A DNA stretch of 50,731 nucleotides from Lysobacterales bacterium (GCA_021324945.1 JAJPID010000003.1:1-50731), one strand, 5' to 3'. Counted from the stretch's first letter, positions 18,784 through 27,965 are shown. Notes: generated from the letters alone by a model not told the origin. Program-made: numbers and translations.

Positions 18784-18799
18784 CGTGACGGCCGTCACG
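18784..18799. promoter_or_regulatory. CRP/Clp-type palindrome upstream of the DUF1631 gene
   Basis: The perfect 16-base palindrome CGTGACGGCCGTCACG fits GTGA-N6-TCAC, the core recognised by CRP-family regulators, which in Xanthomonadales include the c-di-GMP-responsive Clp. It lies about 62 bases before the DUF1631 start codon. The assignment rests on pattern only. Confidence 0.4.
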
Positions 18800-18861
18800 C
18801 TCCGGCTGCAAACCTCCGGCATACTTGCCGGACGCTTCCCGGATGCTCCGGCGCTTCAGTC

Positions 18862-21168
18862 ATGACCACTCCTCAAAACGACCCTCGCGCAGAAAGCGGC
18901 AAGGTCGTCGAGCTCGGCAGCCGCGGAGATCCGCGCAACGAGCGCGTCGGTGAACTGCTGGGCGCGGTGCGCGCGCTGACGCTGAAGCGCAGCCATGAAC
19001 TGGCGACGCATCTGCTGGACAATGTCGACGACGCGCTGTTCGACCTCGCCGAAAAGGCCGAGAGCAATGCTGCGCAGACGCAGTATTTCGACGGCATGCG
19101 CGAGGCGCGCAAGAAGCGGCCGCTGATCGAACGGCTGTTCGGCGAACAGGTCTCGCGCGGTTTCACCGATTTCGCCGCCGGCGCGCCGCGTACGCGCAGT
19201 GAGAATCCCGCAGCCGCACGCAACGCGGAGTTGTCGTTGGTCGATGACCGCGAGCTTGAAGAATCACTGGCGATCGCCAGCATGGTTTCCAAGGCCGACG
19301 GTCGCCTGTCGAGTGCGTTGCACGCGTTGAATCAGCGCCTGTCGGTGATCTGCGGCGGACACAAGATCGACGACGCCAACAATCCGCTGGGCCCCGCGGC
19401 GCTGGCACACGCGTTCCGCAACGCGCTGCGCGAACTCGATGTCGACATCAAGGTTCGGCTGATCATTTTGAAATTGTTCGAGCGCTATGTGCTCGCGGGG
19501 CTGGACGCGCTCTATCACGAAGTGAATGCGCTGCTGATGCAGGCCGGCGTGTTGCCGCATCTGCGCCATACGATCGCGCGCAGCAGCGCGGCCGCCGTGG
19601 CCGAGGGCGTCGCGCCGACGCCAGGTGCGGAGCGCGCGGCTGCGCCCGCGAATGCCGCCACGACGGCTGCAGTGCTAGCGGACGAGTCCGCTGGACTGCA
19701 TGCGGAACTGATGCACACGTTGACGGCTCTGCTCGCCGCACGCCGGCAAGGCCGGTCGGCCGATTCGGGCCTGTCGACCGGCACGGCCGGCACCATCGCT
19801 TCACTCACGCCGGCCGAGTTGCTCGGCGCATTGACGCTGCTGCAGGGCGAAGCCGGTCCGCTGCCGGCGAACCCCGCGCCGCCCGAGGGCGACGCGACCG
19901 AAATGGTGCAGCATCTGAAAGACGAGTTGATGGCGCAGATTCGCCGTCTTTCCGGCGAAGCGCGCGCGCGCGTTTCCGGCGCCGACGAGGACACCATCGA
20001 TCTGGTCGGCATGCTGTTCGAGTTCATCCTGCAGGATCGCACCATCCCCGCGCCGATGCAGGTGCTGCTGTCGCGCCTGCAGATTCCTTATCTGAAAGTG
20101 GCGATCCTCGATCGCCGCATGTTCGCGCACGCCTCGCATCCGGCGCGAAAGCTGCTCGATCTGCTCGCCGACACGTCGAAAGGCTGGTCGGAGGAATCCG
20201 ACCGCGATCATCGTCTCTACGACAAGACCAAGGGCGTGGTCGACGCATTGCTTGCGGATTTCGACGACGACATCGGTGTGTTCGAACGCCAGCTCGCCGA
20301 CTTCACCGCATTCGTCGAGAACAACCGTAAGCGCGCGGAACTGGCCGAGCAGCGCGCCGCGGAAGCGGCACGCGGTCGCGAACGCCTGCAGGAAGCGCGT
20401 CGCCGCGCCGCGCGCGAAATCGTCACGCGCATCGAGAACCGTTCGCTGCCGCTGCTGCTGCAGGGCGTGCTGACGCGGCCATGGGCGAATTATCTGGTGC
20501 TGGTGCTGCTGCGGCAGGGCGAGCAATCGCCGGAGTTCCACGATGCGCTGCGCTTCGTGGACGAGTTCGTCGACAGCGCGCAGATGCCGGGAGACGACGA
20601 CGCGCGCGCGCAATTGCGCGATCGTCTGCCTTGGCTGGAGAAGACGCTCCGGCAAGGGCTCACCACCGTTGCGTTCCAGGAGCCGGACTTGCGCCGTTTG
20701 CTTGACGATCTGCACGATTTCTGGCGACGGCAACTCGGCGACCAACCTGCGATGCCGGAAGCGCCATCGCATCCGGCCGAACCGCTGCCGATTCCGGAAA
20801 GCGTCACCGCGATCCTCGATGAGGAACCGGCGGAAGCGCCAGTGACCGAAGCGGCCGCGGCGTCTGCCGACGACACACAACATATCCAGACGGTGCGCGC
20901 ACTGAAAGTCGGTGCATGGATCGAATTCGTCGATTCCCAAGGCACGCGCGAACGCGCCAAGTTGTCGTGGATCAGCCCGATCAGCGGCAAATATCTGTTC
21001 GTCAACCGCCGCGGTTTGAAAGTGGCCGACCGCAGCGTGCAGCAACTGGCCGCCGAACTGCGCGATGGTCGCGCGATCATCCTCGAGGAAGTGCCGCTGT
21101 TCGACCGCGCGCTCGATGCGATCGTGGAGCGTTTGCGGCAGGCGCAGGCCGAGCGGCAGGGCGGATAG
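18862..21168 (+). CDS. DUF1631 family protein
   Basis: A 768-residue soluble protein of the DUF1631 family, found in many gamma- and betaproteobacteria and without a proven role. The N-terminal third is helical and charged. Residues about 245-330 are alanine-rich and probably disordered. A central conserved part (about 360-640) contains MLFEFILQDRTIPAPMQVLL and a charged stretch near 490-520 with coiled-coil character. The last about 80 residues (AWIEFVDSQGTRERAKLSWI, KYLFVNRRG) form a small beta domain that may be PilZ-like, which is my inference. A CRP-type palindrome lies upstream. No membrane segment or signal is visible. Confidence 0.85.
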   Translation: MTTPQNDPRAESGKVVELGSRGDPRNERVGELLGAVRALTLKRSHELATHLLDNVDDALFDLAEKAESNAAQTQYFDGMREARKKRPLIERLFGEQVSRGFTDFAAGAPRTRSENPAAARNAELSLVDDRELEESLAIASMVSKADGRLSSALHALNQRLSVICGGHKIDDANNPLGPAALAHAFRNALRELDVDIKVRLIILKLFERYVLAGLDALYHEVNALLMQAGVLPHLRHTIARSSAAAVAEGVAPTPGAERAAAPANAATTAAVLADESAGLHAELMHTLTALLAARRQGRSADSGLSTGTAGTIASLTPAELLGALTLLQGEAGPLPANPAPPEGDATEMVQHLKDELMAQIRRLSGEARARVSGADEDTIDLVGMLFEFILQDRTIPAPMQVLLSRLQIPYLKVAILDRRMFAHASHPARKLLDLLADTSKGWSEESDRDHRLYDKTKGVVDALLADFDDDIGVFERQLADFTAFVENNRKRAELAEQRAAEAARGRERLQEARRRAAREIVTRIENRSLPLLLQGVLTRPWANYLVLVLLRQGEQSPEFHDALRFVDEFVDSAQMPGDDDARAQLRDRLPWLEKTLRQGLTTVAFQEPDLRRLLDDLHDFWRRQLGDQPAMPEAPSHPAEPLPIPESVTAILDEEPAEAPVTEAAAASADDTQHIQTVRALKVGAWIEFVDSQGTRERAKLSWISPISGKYLFVNRRGLKVADRSVQQLAAELRDGRAIILEEVPLFDRALDAIVERLRQAQAERQGG

Positions 21169-21332
21169 GGGCGAGTCGCGGAGCGCCTTGTTGCAGCGTC
21201 CGGCAAGACTCTTGCGACGGACCTTCGCTTCTTGCGGCGCATGCAGTCTTGCCGCGACGTTCGGTTTTTGCGCCCTCGCCACCCCCTCATTCCTGGCTTT
21301 CTTGCGACAATCTCGTTTTCCGCGAGATCTTC

Positions 21333-22172
21333 ATGGCCGAAACAAAACCATCACAGGAAGTCATCGAATCAGACGTGCGCCGGGCGCTGGCCGAGGATTT
21401 CGGCACGGGCGACGCCACCGCAGATCTGATCGATGCGAACGCGCGGGCGAAGGCACGCATCGTCTGCCGCGAACGCGCGGTGATCGCCGGCATTCCCTGG
21501 GCACAGGCCTGTTTTCGGCAACTCGATTCCGATGCGCACATCGATTGGCATTGTGCCGACGGCAATCGCGTCGAAGCCGATTTCGTGTTGTGCCACATTG
21601 AGGGCAAGGCGCGCGCGCTGGTCGGTGCGGAACGCTGCGCGCTGAATTTCCTGCAGACGCTGTCGGCCACTGCGACAGTGACGCGCGCCTATGTGGATGC
21701 GGTGGCAGGCACACGCGCGACGATCCTCGATACGCGCAAGACGCTGCCGGGCCTGCGACTCGCGCAGAAATATGCGGTGCGCTGCGGCGGCGGCTCAAAC
21801 CATCGCATCGGCCTGTTCGACGCGATCCTGATCAAGGAGAACCACGTGCTGGCCGCGGGCGGCATCGAAGCCGCGATCGCTGCGGCGCGCGCACGTCATC
21901 CCGACCTGCTGCTGGAAGTGGAAGCCGAATCGCTGGAGGAACTGACACAGGCGTTGCGCGCCGGCCCCGACCGCGTGCTGCTGGACGATTTCTCGCCGTC
22001 GATGTTGCGCGACGCGGTGGCATTGAGCGGCGGCCGCGTACCGCTGGAAGTTTCGGGCGGCGTCGATCTCGCTCGCGTGCGCGAGATCGCCGAATGCGGG
22101 GTGGATTACATCTCGATCGGCGCGCTCACGAAACATGTGCGCGCGATCGATTTGTCGATGCGCTTCGTATAG
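21333..22172 (+). CDS. nadC: Nicotinate-nucleotide pyrophosphorylase (carboxylating)
   Basis: The 279-residue enzyme makes nicotinate mononucleotide from quinolinate and PRPP in NAD synthesis. Active-site motifs are TRKTLPG (134-140), GGGSNHR (152-158) and KEN (168-170), with LEVEAE and the phosphate loop VSGG further on. The ATG at 21333 gives the standard N terminus; the frame is open for 139 codons upstream, but that part overlaps the DUF1631 gene and matches nothing. The 164 bases between the genes show imperfect inverted repeats and no ORF. Confidence 0.96.
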   Translation: MAETKPSQEVIESDVRRALAEDFGTGDATADLIDANARAKARIVCRERAVIAGIPWAQACFRQLDSDAHIDWHCADGNRVEADFVLCHIEGKARALVGAERCALNFLQTLSATATVTRAYVDAVAGTRATILDTRKTLPGLRLAQKYAVRCGGGSNHRIGLFDAILIKENHVLAAGGIEAAIAAARARHPDLLLEVEAESLEELTQALRAGPDRVLLDDFSPSMLRDAVALSGGRVPLEVSGGVDLARVREIAECGVDYISIGALTKHVRAIDLSMRFV

Positions 22173-22218
22173 GCGTGTTTCAACCCGCCGCGCTGTTTAT
22201 TCGCTGCGGGTCGAGACC

Positions 22219-22953
22219 CTATAAGGCCCCGACACTACGCGCGATCAGCAACGCCAGCACCACTGCGAGAACGACCAGCACGGCAATACGCAGCGCGTGC
22301 GGCCGGCGCGATGTCGATGCGACAGCGGGCGCGGAATTTTCCGCGCCGGGAGCCAGCAGGCGGAAGCGCACGGTATCCAGCGCGAGTTCGTCTCCGGGTT
22401 TCAGCACGCCATCATGGACACGCTTGCCATTGATGTATGTGCCGTTGGCCGAATCCAGGTCTTCGACCAGCACGCCGTCGGGCGCGGGTTTCAACCGCGC
22501 GTGCTTGCGCGAGATTTCGCTCAAGGGGATGCAAATGTCGCAGTCGGCCTGACGCCCCAGCGTCAGCGAACCCGTGACGCCGAAGCTGCGGCCGAAGATC
22601 GGGCCGGACACGCCGCGCAGCACATAACGGGGCACTGCCGCGCGCATGCGCGTGCTGCGCTCCTCGTCTTCCACCGCGGCATCTTTCACCATGCGGCAGC
22701 GCACCGAGGCGAACTCGATCGTGTCGCCCGCCTTCACGACGATCGCGTCGCGCACCAGGTTGCCGTTCAAGCGCACCGGTTCGGCTAGTGGCTGCAACTG
22801 CACACGTTCGCCATGCCGCTCGATGCGCGCGTGCACCGGCGCGATGCCCGGTTGCGCCAGCACCACAGTCGCATCGGCGGCGGCGCCGAGCGTCGTGATG
22901 CCTTCCGGCAAGTTCAGAGGCGTGTGCTCGCCACCGACGAAAATCAATTGCAT
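22219..22953 (-). CDS. Membrane-anchored protein with two FHA domains
   Basis: The 244-residue protein carries a degenerate FHA-like domain at about 1-95 and a canonical one at about 110-200. The second has GRQADC, SEISRKHARL and the SANGTYINGKRV signature of phosphothreonine-peptide binding. One C-terminal membrane helix (about 218-241) ends the protein, so both domains probably face the cytoplasm. It may read serine/threonine kinase signals, but no kinase or phosphatase gene lies nearby. Its ATG lies inside the first copy of a three-fold 26-base tandem repeat that also contains GGGAT as ribosome site. It converges with nadC. Confidence 0.85.
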   Translation of the reverse strand: MQLIFVGGEHTPLNLPEGITTLGAAADATVVLAQPGIAPVHARIERHGERVQLQPLAEPVRLNGNLVRDAIVVKAGDTIEFASVRCRMVKDAAVEDEERSTRMRAAVPRYVLRGVSGPIFGRSFGVTGSLTLGRQADCDICIPLSEISRKHARLKPAPDGVLVEDLDSANGTYINGKRVHDGVLKPGDELALDTVRFRLLAPGAENSAPAVASTSRRPHALRIAVLVVLAVVLALLIARSVGAL

Positions 22954-23019
22954 TGCAGATCCCGTGTAATCAATTGCATTGCAGATCCCGTGTAATCAAT
23001 TGCATTGCAGATCCCGTGT
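22942..23019. repeat. Three exact 26-base tandem repeats over the FHA gene start
   Basis: Identical units span 22942-22967, 22968-22993 and 22994-23019. Read on the minus strand each unit contains GGGATCTGCAATGCAATTG, a ribosome site plus an ATG start. The first unit supplies the actual FHA start codon. The other two open 11-codon frames starting at 22979 and 23005; the first of these ends with a TGA that lies inside the FHA gene, just after its start codon. Confidence 0.97.
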
Positions 23020-23089
23020 GCGCGAACGCGTTGTGCCGTACCTGCGTGCCGCTGGGAACGGCGCTTGGTAATCCCCATACAATGCGCGC

Positions 23090-23533
23090 ATGTTAACCGG
23101 AAACGACGCCCTGCTGCCGCTGACGACCTGCGTACTGATTGGCCTGCTCTGGTATGCCTCAATGCGGGCACGCGAACGCGCGATCGCGCACGCGCAGCGG
23201 TTGTGCAACCGATACGGCGCGCAGATGCTGGATCAGAGCGTGGTACTGCACGGTCTGCGCCCATTATGGCGTGGCGGCCGGCCGCGGCTGCTGCGCAGCT
23301 ATCGTTTCGATCTCAGTTATGCCGGCAACGACCGCCACCGCGCCAGTTTGATGCTGGCCGGCGACCGGTTGGTCGATTACAGCCTGCCTGCACGAGAGGA
23401 GCCGCTTGTCGAGCCGGCGCGCGGCGATGCCCTCAAAATTGCGCCCGCGCCGCGCGAGAGCGGCGTCGACATGACGATCGTCCAAGGCGACAATGTGGTG
23501 CCGATCACGCGCGGGCGCAGGACGTTGCATTGA
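23090..23533 (+). CDS. DUF3301 family membrane-anchored protein
   Basis: A 147-residue protein with a single N-terminal membrane helix (about 8-25) followed by the conserved DUF3301 region: ARERAIAHAQRLC, then AQMLDQSVVLHGLRP and a basic RRYRF-like strand LLRSYRFDLSY. The tail is proline- and charge-rich. The family is restricted to gamma- and betaproteobacteria and has no assigned function. It is divergent from the FHA gene across the tandem repeat and convergent with sspB; the 133 bases before sspB show no further gene. Confidence 0.85.
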   Translation: MLTGNDALLPLTTCVLIGLLWYASMRARERAIAHAQRLCNRYGAQMLDQSVVLHGLRPLWRGGRPRLLRSYRFDLSYAGNDRHRASLMLAGDRLVDYSLPAREEPLVEPARGDALKIAPAPRESGVDMTIVQGDNVVPITRGRRTLH

Positions 23534-23666
23534 GCGGGGCGAGGGATTATGGCGAAGGCGCAAAAAGCCGGATGCAGATGCAAGGTTGCAGTGCGCCGAC
23601 AAGGACCGAACGTTCGCGGTTATCAGATCCGCCAGATGCCGCAACAGAACGCCCCGCTACTCGTCC

Positions 23667-24131
23667 CTATTCCCTGCCTTTTATGACCCGCAACTTCGGC
23701 GGACCTTTCGGTGGTGGCTGGTCGCCAGGCGATTCTGCGGATTGGTCCAACGATGCATCCGCTTGCTTCGCGAGAGCGTCCCGCGATGCAGCTCCGGATT
23801 GCGACGATGCGGAAACGCCCGCATCTTCCGGCGCCAGCATCATGCCCTGCCCGTTTTCGTGGGCATAGATCGCCAGCACCGCTTCGATGGGTACGTCGAG
23901 CGTGTGGCTGACGCCCCCGAAACGCGCCAAGCAACGAATGCGTTCGTTGCCCAATTCCAGATTGGCGACCGCGCGCATGGCGAGATTCAGCACCACCCGG
24001 CCGTCGCGGACGGTGTGGGGCGGCACACGCACGCCGGGTTTTGAAGCATCGACCAGAATGTAAGGCGTCAAGCCGTTGTCGCTGATCCAGTCGTAGATCG
24101 CCCGCAGCAAGTACGGGCGATTGGATGTCAT
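23667..24131 (-). CDS. sspB: Stringent starvation protein B, ClpXP adaptor
   Basis: The 154-residue protein binds ssrA-tagged polypeptides and delivers them to ClpXP. The N-terminal domain (about 1-105) shows NRPYLLRAIYDWISDNGLTP and the RFGGVSHTLDVP and YAHENGQGM strands of the substrate-binding dimer. An acidic, proline-rich linker follows, ending in PPKLRVIKGRE, the ClpX-binding tail (LRVIK motif). I chose the ATG at 24131 because it gives the family N terminus; an in-frame TTG at 24152 would add seven residues. It is the last gene of the petABC-sspA-sspB unit. Confidence 0.95.
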   Translation of the reverse strand: MTSNRPYLLRAIYDWISDNGLTPYILVDASKPGVRVPPHTVRDGRVVLNLAMRAVANLELGNERIRCLARFGGVSHTLDVPIEAVLAIYAHENGQGMMLAPEDAGVSASSQSGAASRDALAKQADASLDQSAESPGDQPPPKGPPKLRVIKGRE

Positions 24132-24190
24132 CGTGGATTCTTGTTCGGCCAATTCGGAAACTCAGGCAAGCGCTGCAAGCGTAACGCAGT

Positions 24191-24829
24191 TCAGGCGCTC
24201 GCTTCATGAAGTGTGCGCTCATCCGGCGTCAGGCTGCGAGCGAAGCCCTGACCGCGGAAGATGCGCTCGCCGTAATCGAGAATCGGCTTGCCTTCGCGCG
24301 GCAGTTCCACGCCCAGCCTCGGCAGGCGCCAGATCACCGGCGAGACCAGGCAATCGGCCAGGCTCATTTCAGGGTTGAGGAAGAACCTGGACGCCTTGAA
24401 CAGCGGCAGCGCGGACATCAACGCATCGCGCAACTTTCGGCGCGCGGGTTCGGCCGAACGCCCTCCGGTCTGGATGGTTTCGATCAGCGGCAGCCAATCG
24501 CGCTCGATGCGCACGCAGGCCAGTCGCAGGCGCGCACGCGAGAGCGGATCGACCGGCATCAGCGGCGGATGCGGATAGCGCTCGTCGAGGTATTCGCAGA
24601 TCAGCGCCGGCTGATACAGCACCAGATCGCGATCCAGCAGCGTCGGCACGTCGCCGTAGGGATTGAATTGCAGCAGTTCCTCGGAAGGCTTGCCGAGCGT
24701 CTCTTCGACGCGGTCGTAACCGACGCCTTTGGCCGCCAGCACCATGCGCACACGATGGCATTGCACGTTGTCGGACGCGGTGAACAAGGTGAGCACGGAG
24801 CGCGAACGAGCGGTTTGGGTCATCGTCAT
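24191..24829 (-). CDS. sspA: Stringent starvation protein A
   Basis: A 212-residue protein with the glutathione S-transferase fold: an N-terminal thioredoxin-like half with NPYGDVPTLLDRDLVLYQP and a helical C-terminal half. SspA has no transferase activity; it binds RNA polymerase with sigma-70 and affects stationary-phase and stress transcription. The position between cytochrome c1 and sspB is the classical one. The start could be the ATG at 24829 or the second methionine two codons later. Confidence 0.94.
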   Translation of the reverse strand: MTMTQTARSRSVLTLFTASDNVQCHRVRMVLAAKGVGYDRVEETLGKPSEELLQFNPYGDVPTLLDRDLVLYQPALICEYLDERYPHPPLMPVDPLSRARLRLACVRIERDWLPLIETIQTGGRSAEPARRKLRDALMSALPLFKASRFFLNPEMSLADCLVSPVIWRLPRLGVELPREGKPILDYGERIFRGQGFARSLTPDERTLHEASA

Positions 24830-24886
24830 TTCCCCTTCGCCGGTCGGCTCACGGCCGGCATTCTTTGCGCGCAGACCGGCAGCGCG

Positions 24887-25621
24887 TCAATGCACGTCCT
24901 TCCAGTATTCCTTCTTGAGTACGAAGGCCGCGAAGGTGAACAAGGCGAGATAGATCAGAACCCATGCGCCGATCGCAGTGCGCTTCAGCGCAGCGGGTTC
25001 CGACGCGTACTGCAGGAACGAGGTGAGGTCACGTACCGCTTGTGCGTACTGCTCGGCACTCATACTGCCGGGCTTGCTGATCACCAGCTTCTCGACTTCC
25101 GGCTCCCCGCCGGGCTTCACGGGCTTCATCACCGCAGTCTGGATGCCTTGCAGTTCCCACAGCGGGAATGGCATCGACGCATTCGGGAAAACGGTATTGT
25201 TCCAGCCCACCGGTCGCGAAGGATCGACATAGAAGGAATGCAGGTAGGCGCTGACCCAATCCGCCCCCTTGGCGCGCACTTCCAGAGACAGATCGGGCGG
25301 CGCTTTGCCGAACCATTTCTCCGCGTCTTCCGGTTTCATGGCCGACTCCACCGGTTCGCCGAACTTGGCGCCCGTGAAGTTCAGCTTGTCCATTACCTGC
25401 TGTTCGGTGAGGCCCAGATCATCGGCGATGCGCGAATAGCGCAGGTACTTCAGTGAGTGGCAGCCCACGCAATAGTTGAAGAAGAGCTTGGCGCCGCGCT
25501 GCAGCGAAGCCTGATCGGCGATGCTGGTATTGGCATTCGGGTAGCCGCTTTCTTCCGCGTGGGCCGCGCAGGCTCCGGCGAGCAATACGAGTGCAAGAAG
25601 AATGGCTTTCAACATCTGCAT
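24887..25621 (-). CDS. petC: Cytochrome c1 of the bc1 complex
   Basis: The 244-residue protein has a Sec signal (cleavage near AHA-EES), the covalent heme site CVGCH at residues 51-55, a candidate axial methionine in NASMPFPLW and a C-terminal anchor helix (about 216-234) followed by KKEYWKDVH. It carries electrons from the Rieske protein to soluble cytochrome c on the periplasmic side. It is the third gene after petA and petB; 79 bases separate it from petB. Confidence 0.96.
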   Translation of the reverse strand: MQMLKAILLALVLLAGACAAHAEESGYPNANTSIADQASLQRGAKLFFNYCVGCHSLKYLRYSRIADDLGLTEQQVMDKLNFTGAKFGEPVESAMKPEDAEKWFGKAPPDLSLEVRAKGADWVSAYLHSFYVDPSRPVGWNNTVFPNASMPFPLWELQGIQTAVMKPVKPGGEPEVEKLVISKPGSMSAEQYAQAVRDLTSFLQYASEPAALKRTAIGAWVLIYLALFTFAAFVLKKEYWKDVH

Positions 25622-25700
25622 GGACAGCTCGCTTTTTGCTTTTCTGGAAAATGCGGAGACGAATTGACCGCTTTTGCTCTGCGCAAGGATGCGCCTGGCT

Positions 25701-26996
25701 TCAATGCTGCACCACCGTTACCCGCTCCGGCACCGGCTTGGTCTTCTCCCAGCCGAAATACGTATAGGCCCACAGGAAGAGGAAATAACCGAAATACAGG
25801 AACGTCAGGATGCGCCCGAAAGTGTTCTCGATGAAGGTGAGGTCCGCATTCGGCCCGAAGATTTCGGGAATCCACTCGGTGGTCTTGCCGGCGCCGATCG
25901 AACCCAGCAGCACGAACACGATGGCGAACATCGCCAGCGCGACCTTGTAACCCGTGCCGCGGTAGCGGATCGACTTCACCTTGCCGCGATCCAGCCAGGG
26001 CACCAGGAACAGCACCACGATCGAGCACAGCAGCGCAATCACGCCAAGCCCTTTGCTCGGGATCACGCGCAGGATCGCGTAGAACGGCGTGAAGTACCAC
26101 ACCGGCTTGATCTCCGCCGGCGTCACCAGATTGTTGGCCGGAATGAAATTATCGTGCTCTAAGAACCAGCCGCCGACGGTCGGCTCGAAGAAGATGATGA
26201 AGGCGCACAAGATCAGGAAGATGCCAACGCCGAACAGATCCTTCACCGTGTAGTACGGGTGGAACGGGATGCCATCCAGCGGATGACCGTCCGGCCCCTT
26301 CTTCTGCTTGATCTCCACGCCGTCGGGATTGTTGGACCCGACTTCATGCAATGCCGAGAGGTGCAGCACCACCAGCAACAGGAGCACCAGCGGCAGCGCG
26401 ATCACGTGCAGCGCGAAGAAGCGGTTGAGCGTGGCGCCAGAGGGAATGAAATCGCCCATGATCCAGGTCACCAGATCCTTGCCGATCACCGGCACCGCGC
26501 TGAACAGCGTGATGATCACCTTGGCGCCCCAGAACGACATGTTGCCCCATGGCAGCACGTAACCCATGAAAGCTTCGGCCATCAGCGCCAGGAAGATCAG
26601 CATGCCAAGCAACCACACCAGTTCTCGCGGCTTCTTGTACGAGCCGTACATCAGCCCGCGGAACATGTGCAGATACACGACGACAAAAAACATCGACGCG
26701 CCGACTTCATGCATGTAGCGGATCAGCCAACCCCAGTTGACGTCGCGCATGATGTATTCGACCGACGAGAACGCACCGTCCGCGGTCGGGGTGTAGAACA
26801 TCGTCAAGAAGATGCCGGTGACGATCTGGTTCACCAGCACCAGCAGCGCCAGCGAACCGAAGTAATACATCACGTTGAAGTTCTTCGGCGCGTAATAACC
26901 CGTGGTGTGCGACGCCGTGAACGAGAGGATCGGCAAGCGCTCCTCGATCCAGGCCAGCAGGCGGTTGCGCGGACGGATTGTGACGTGTTCTGTCAT
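25701..26996 (-). CDS. petB: Cytochrome b of the bc1 complex
   Basis: This 431-residue polytopic protein holds hemes bL and bH. Histidine ligands are His96 and His110 (RYMHEVGA, VVYLHMFRG) and His197 and His212 (FFALHVIALP, VVLHLSALHEVG). The quinol-site PEWY-type region appears as KPVWYFTPFYAILR. Eight membrane helices fit a full-length cytochrome b, not the split b6/subunit IV form. Its ATG overlaps the petA stop (ATGA), which indicates coupled translation. Confidence 0.97.
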   Translation of the reverse strand: MTEHVTIRPRNRLLAWIEERLPILSFTASHTTGYYAPKNFNVMYYFGSLALLVLVNQIVTGIFLTMFYTPTADGAFSSVEYIMRDVNWGWLIRYMHEVGASMFFVVVYLHMFRGLMYGSYKKPRELVWLLGMLIFLALMAEAFMGYVLPWGNMSFWGAKVIITLFSAVPVIGKDLVTWIMGDFIPSGATLNRFFALHVIALPLVLLLLVVLHLSALHEVGSNNPDGVEIKQKKGPDGHPLDGIPFHPYYTVKDLFGVGIFLILCAFIIFFEPTVGGWFLEHDNFIPANNLVTPAEIKPVWYFTPFYAILRVIPSKGLGVIALLCSIVVLFLVPWLDRGKVKSIRYRGTGYKVALAMFAIVFVLLGSIGAGKTTEWIPEIFGPNADLTFIENTFGRILTFLYFGYFLFLWAYTYFGWEKTKPVPERVTVVQH

Positions 26997-27592
26997 GCCG
27001 AAGCTCCATTCGGATCAACGCCGATCTGGACGTGCGTATCGTCCACGAAGTGATACGGCGGCACCACCAGGTTGGCGGGCGCAGGCACGCCGTCGTACAC
27101 GCGCGCGGACATGTCGTAGCGGGACTTGTGGCAGGGGCAGTAGAAACCGCCCTTCCAGTTCGGGTCGAACGGCTCGGGCTTCACTTCGCCCTTGTAATCG
27201 GGCACACAACCCAGGTGCGTGCAGATGCCGATCACCACCAGCCATTCCGGCTTGATGGAACGATATTCGTTCTGGCAATACTTGGGCTGCTGATCGGTGT
27301 TCTCGCTCTTGGGATCCTTCAGTCGCGAATCCTGTGCGGGCAAACCGGCGAGCTGCTCCTGGGTGCGGTTGACGATAAACACCGGCAGGCCGCGCCAGCC
27401 GTAGCGCACCATCTGGCCCTGTTCGATCTTGCTGATGTCGACAGTGACCGGGGCCGCGGCGGACTTGGCGCGCGCGCTGGGCAGCCACGACTCGATGAAC
27501 GGGATTGCCGTGACGACCACGCCGACTCCGCCGATCAGGGCGGTGCTGCCGGCCAGGAACCGGCGCCGGCCGTGGTTGACTTCGTTCGCCAT
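26993..27592 (-). CDS. petA: Rieske iron-sulfur subunit of the bc1 complex
   Basis: A 199-residue protein with a twin-arginine-like N terminus (GRRRFLAGS) and one membrane anchor. The [2Fe-2S] domain has CTHLGC (ligands Cys124 and His126) and CPCH (ligands Cys152 and His155), with Cys129 and Cys154 forming the disulfide. The ATG at 27592 was preferred over an in-frame GTG five codons earlier because GGAG lies nine bases upstream and the Tat signal then starts normally. First gene of the petABC-sspAB unit. Confidence 0.96.
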   Translation of the reverse strand: MANEVNHGRRRFLAGSTALIGGVGVVVTAIPFIESWLPSARAKSAAAPVTVDISKIEQGQMVRYGWRGLPVFIVNRTQEQLAGLPAQDSRLKDPKSENTDQQPKYCQNEYRSIKPEWLVVIGICTHLGCVPDYKGEVKPEPFDPNWKGGFYCPCHKSRYDMSARVYDGVPAPANLVVPPYHFVDDTHVQIGVDPNGASA

Positions 27593-27873
27593 CAAAAGAT
27601 TCTCCACTCAGGAAGCTGCCGTTTGTTGCTTATCGGCTTTCGTTCTACGTAACCACTCGCACTTCCACAACCCCATCCCCCCACCAGATCCAGCGGGGTT
27701 GATCGCCCCGTTGACTCAAGGGGGCTAAAGATCAACGGCTCGCCTGTGCATCAACCGGGCTCCGTCACCACAAAGAGCCCGCATTTCGCAATCGGCCGGC
27801 CCCAAAAACGTGCTAGTTTAACGATCGGCCTGCCGGTACACAATCTAAAGCCGGTTTCCGTTCCAACCGTTCT

Positions 27874-27960
27874 CCCTGAGCGTAGCCTCTCTCCAAGACC
27901 GAAGTCGAAGGAGGCCTTTAGACTCCGCTCGCCGCGCGAGCTACGCTCGACGCGAACGGA
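27874..27960. repeat. Dispersed repeat, copy A
   Basis: Begins CCCTGAGCGTAGCC, contains GAAGTCGAAGG and ends GCGAACGGA. The same three words occur in copy B at 43157-43240, in different order and spacing, so the copies are related but diverged or rearranged. Confidence 0.65.
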
Positions 27961-27965
27961 TCCAA

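Noticed and set aside
20916-21332. Longer nadC start within the DUF1631 gene
   Set aside because: The extension overlaps a real gene and has no conserved sequence; the ATG at 21333 gives the family N terminus.
22944-23264. A 106-codon minus-strand frame running into the tandem repeat
   Set aside because: It overlaps the DUF3301 gene on the opposite strand and has no family features; only its short repeat-encoded end is of regulatory interest.
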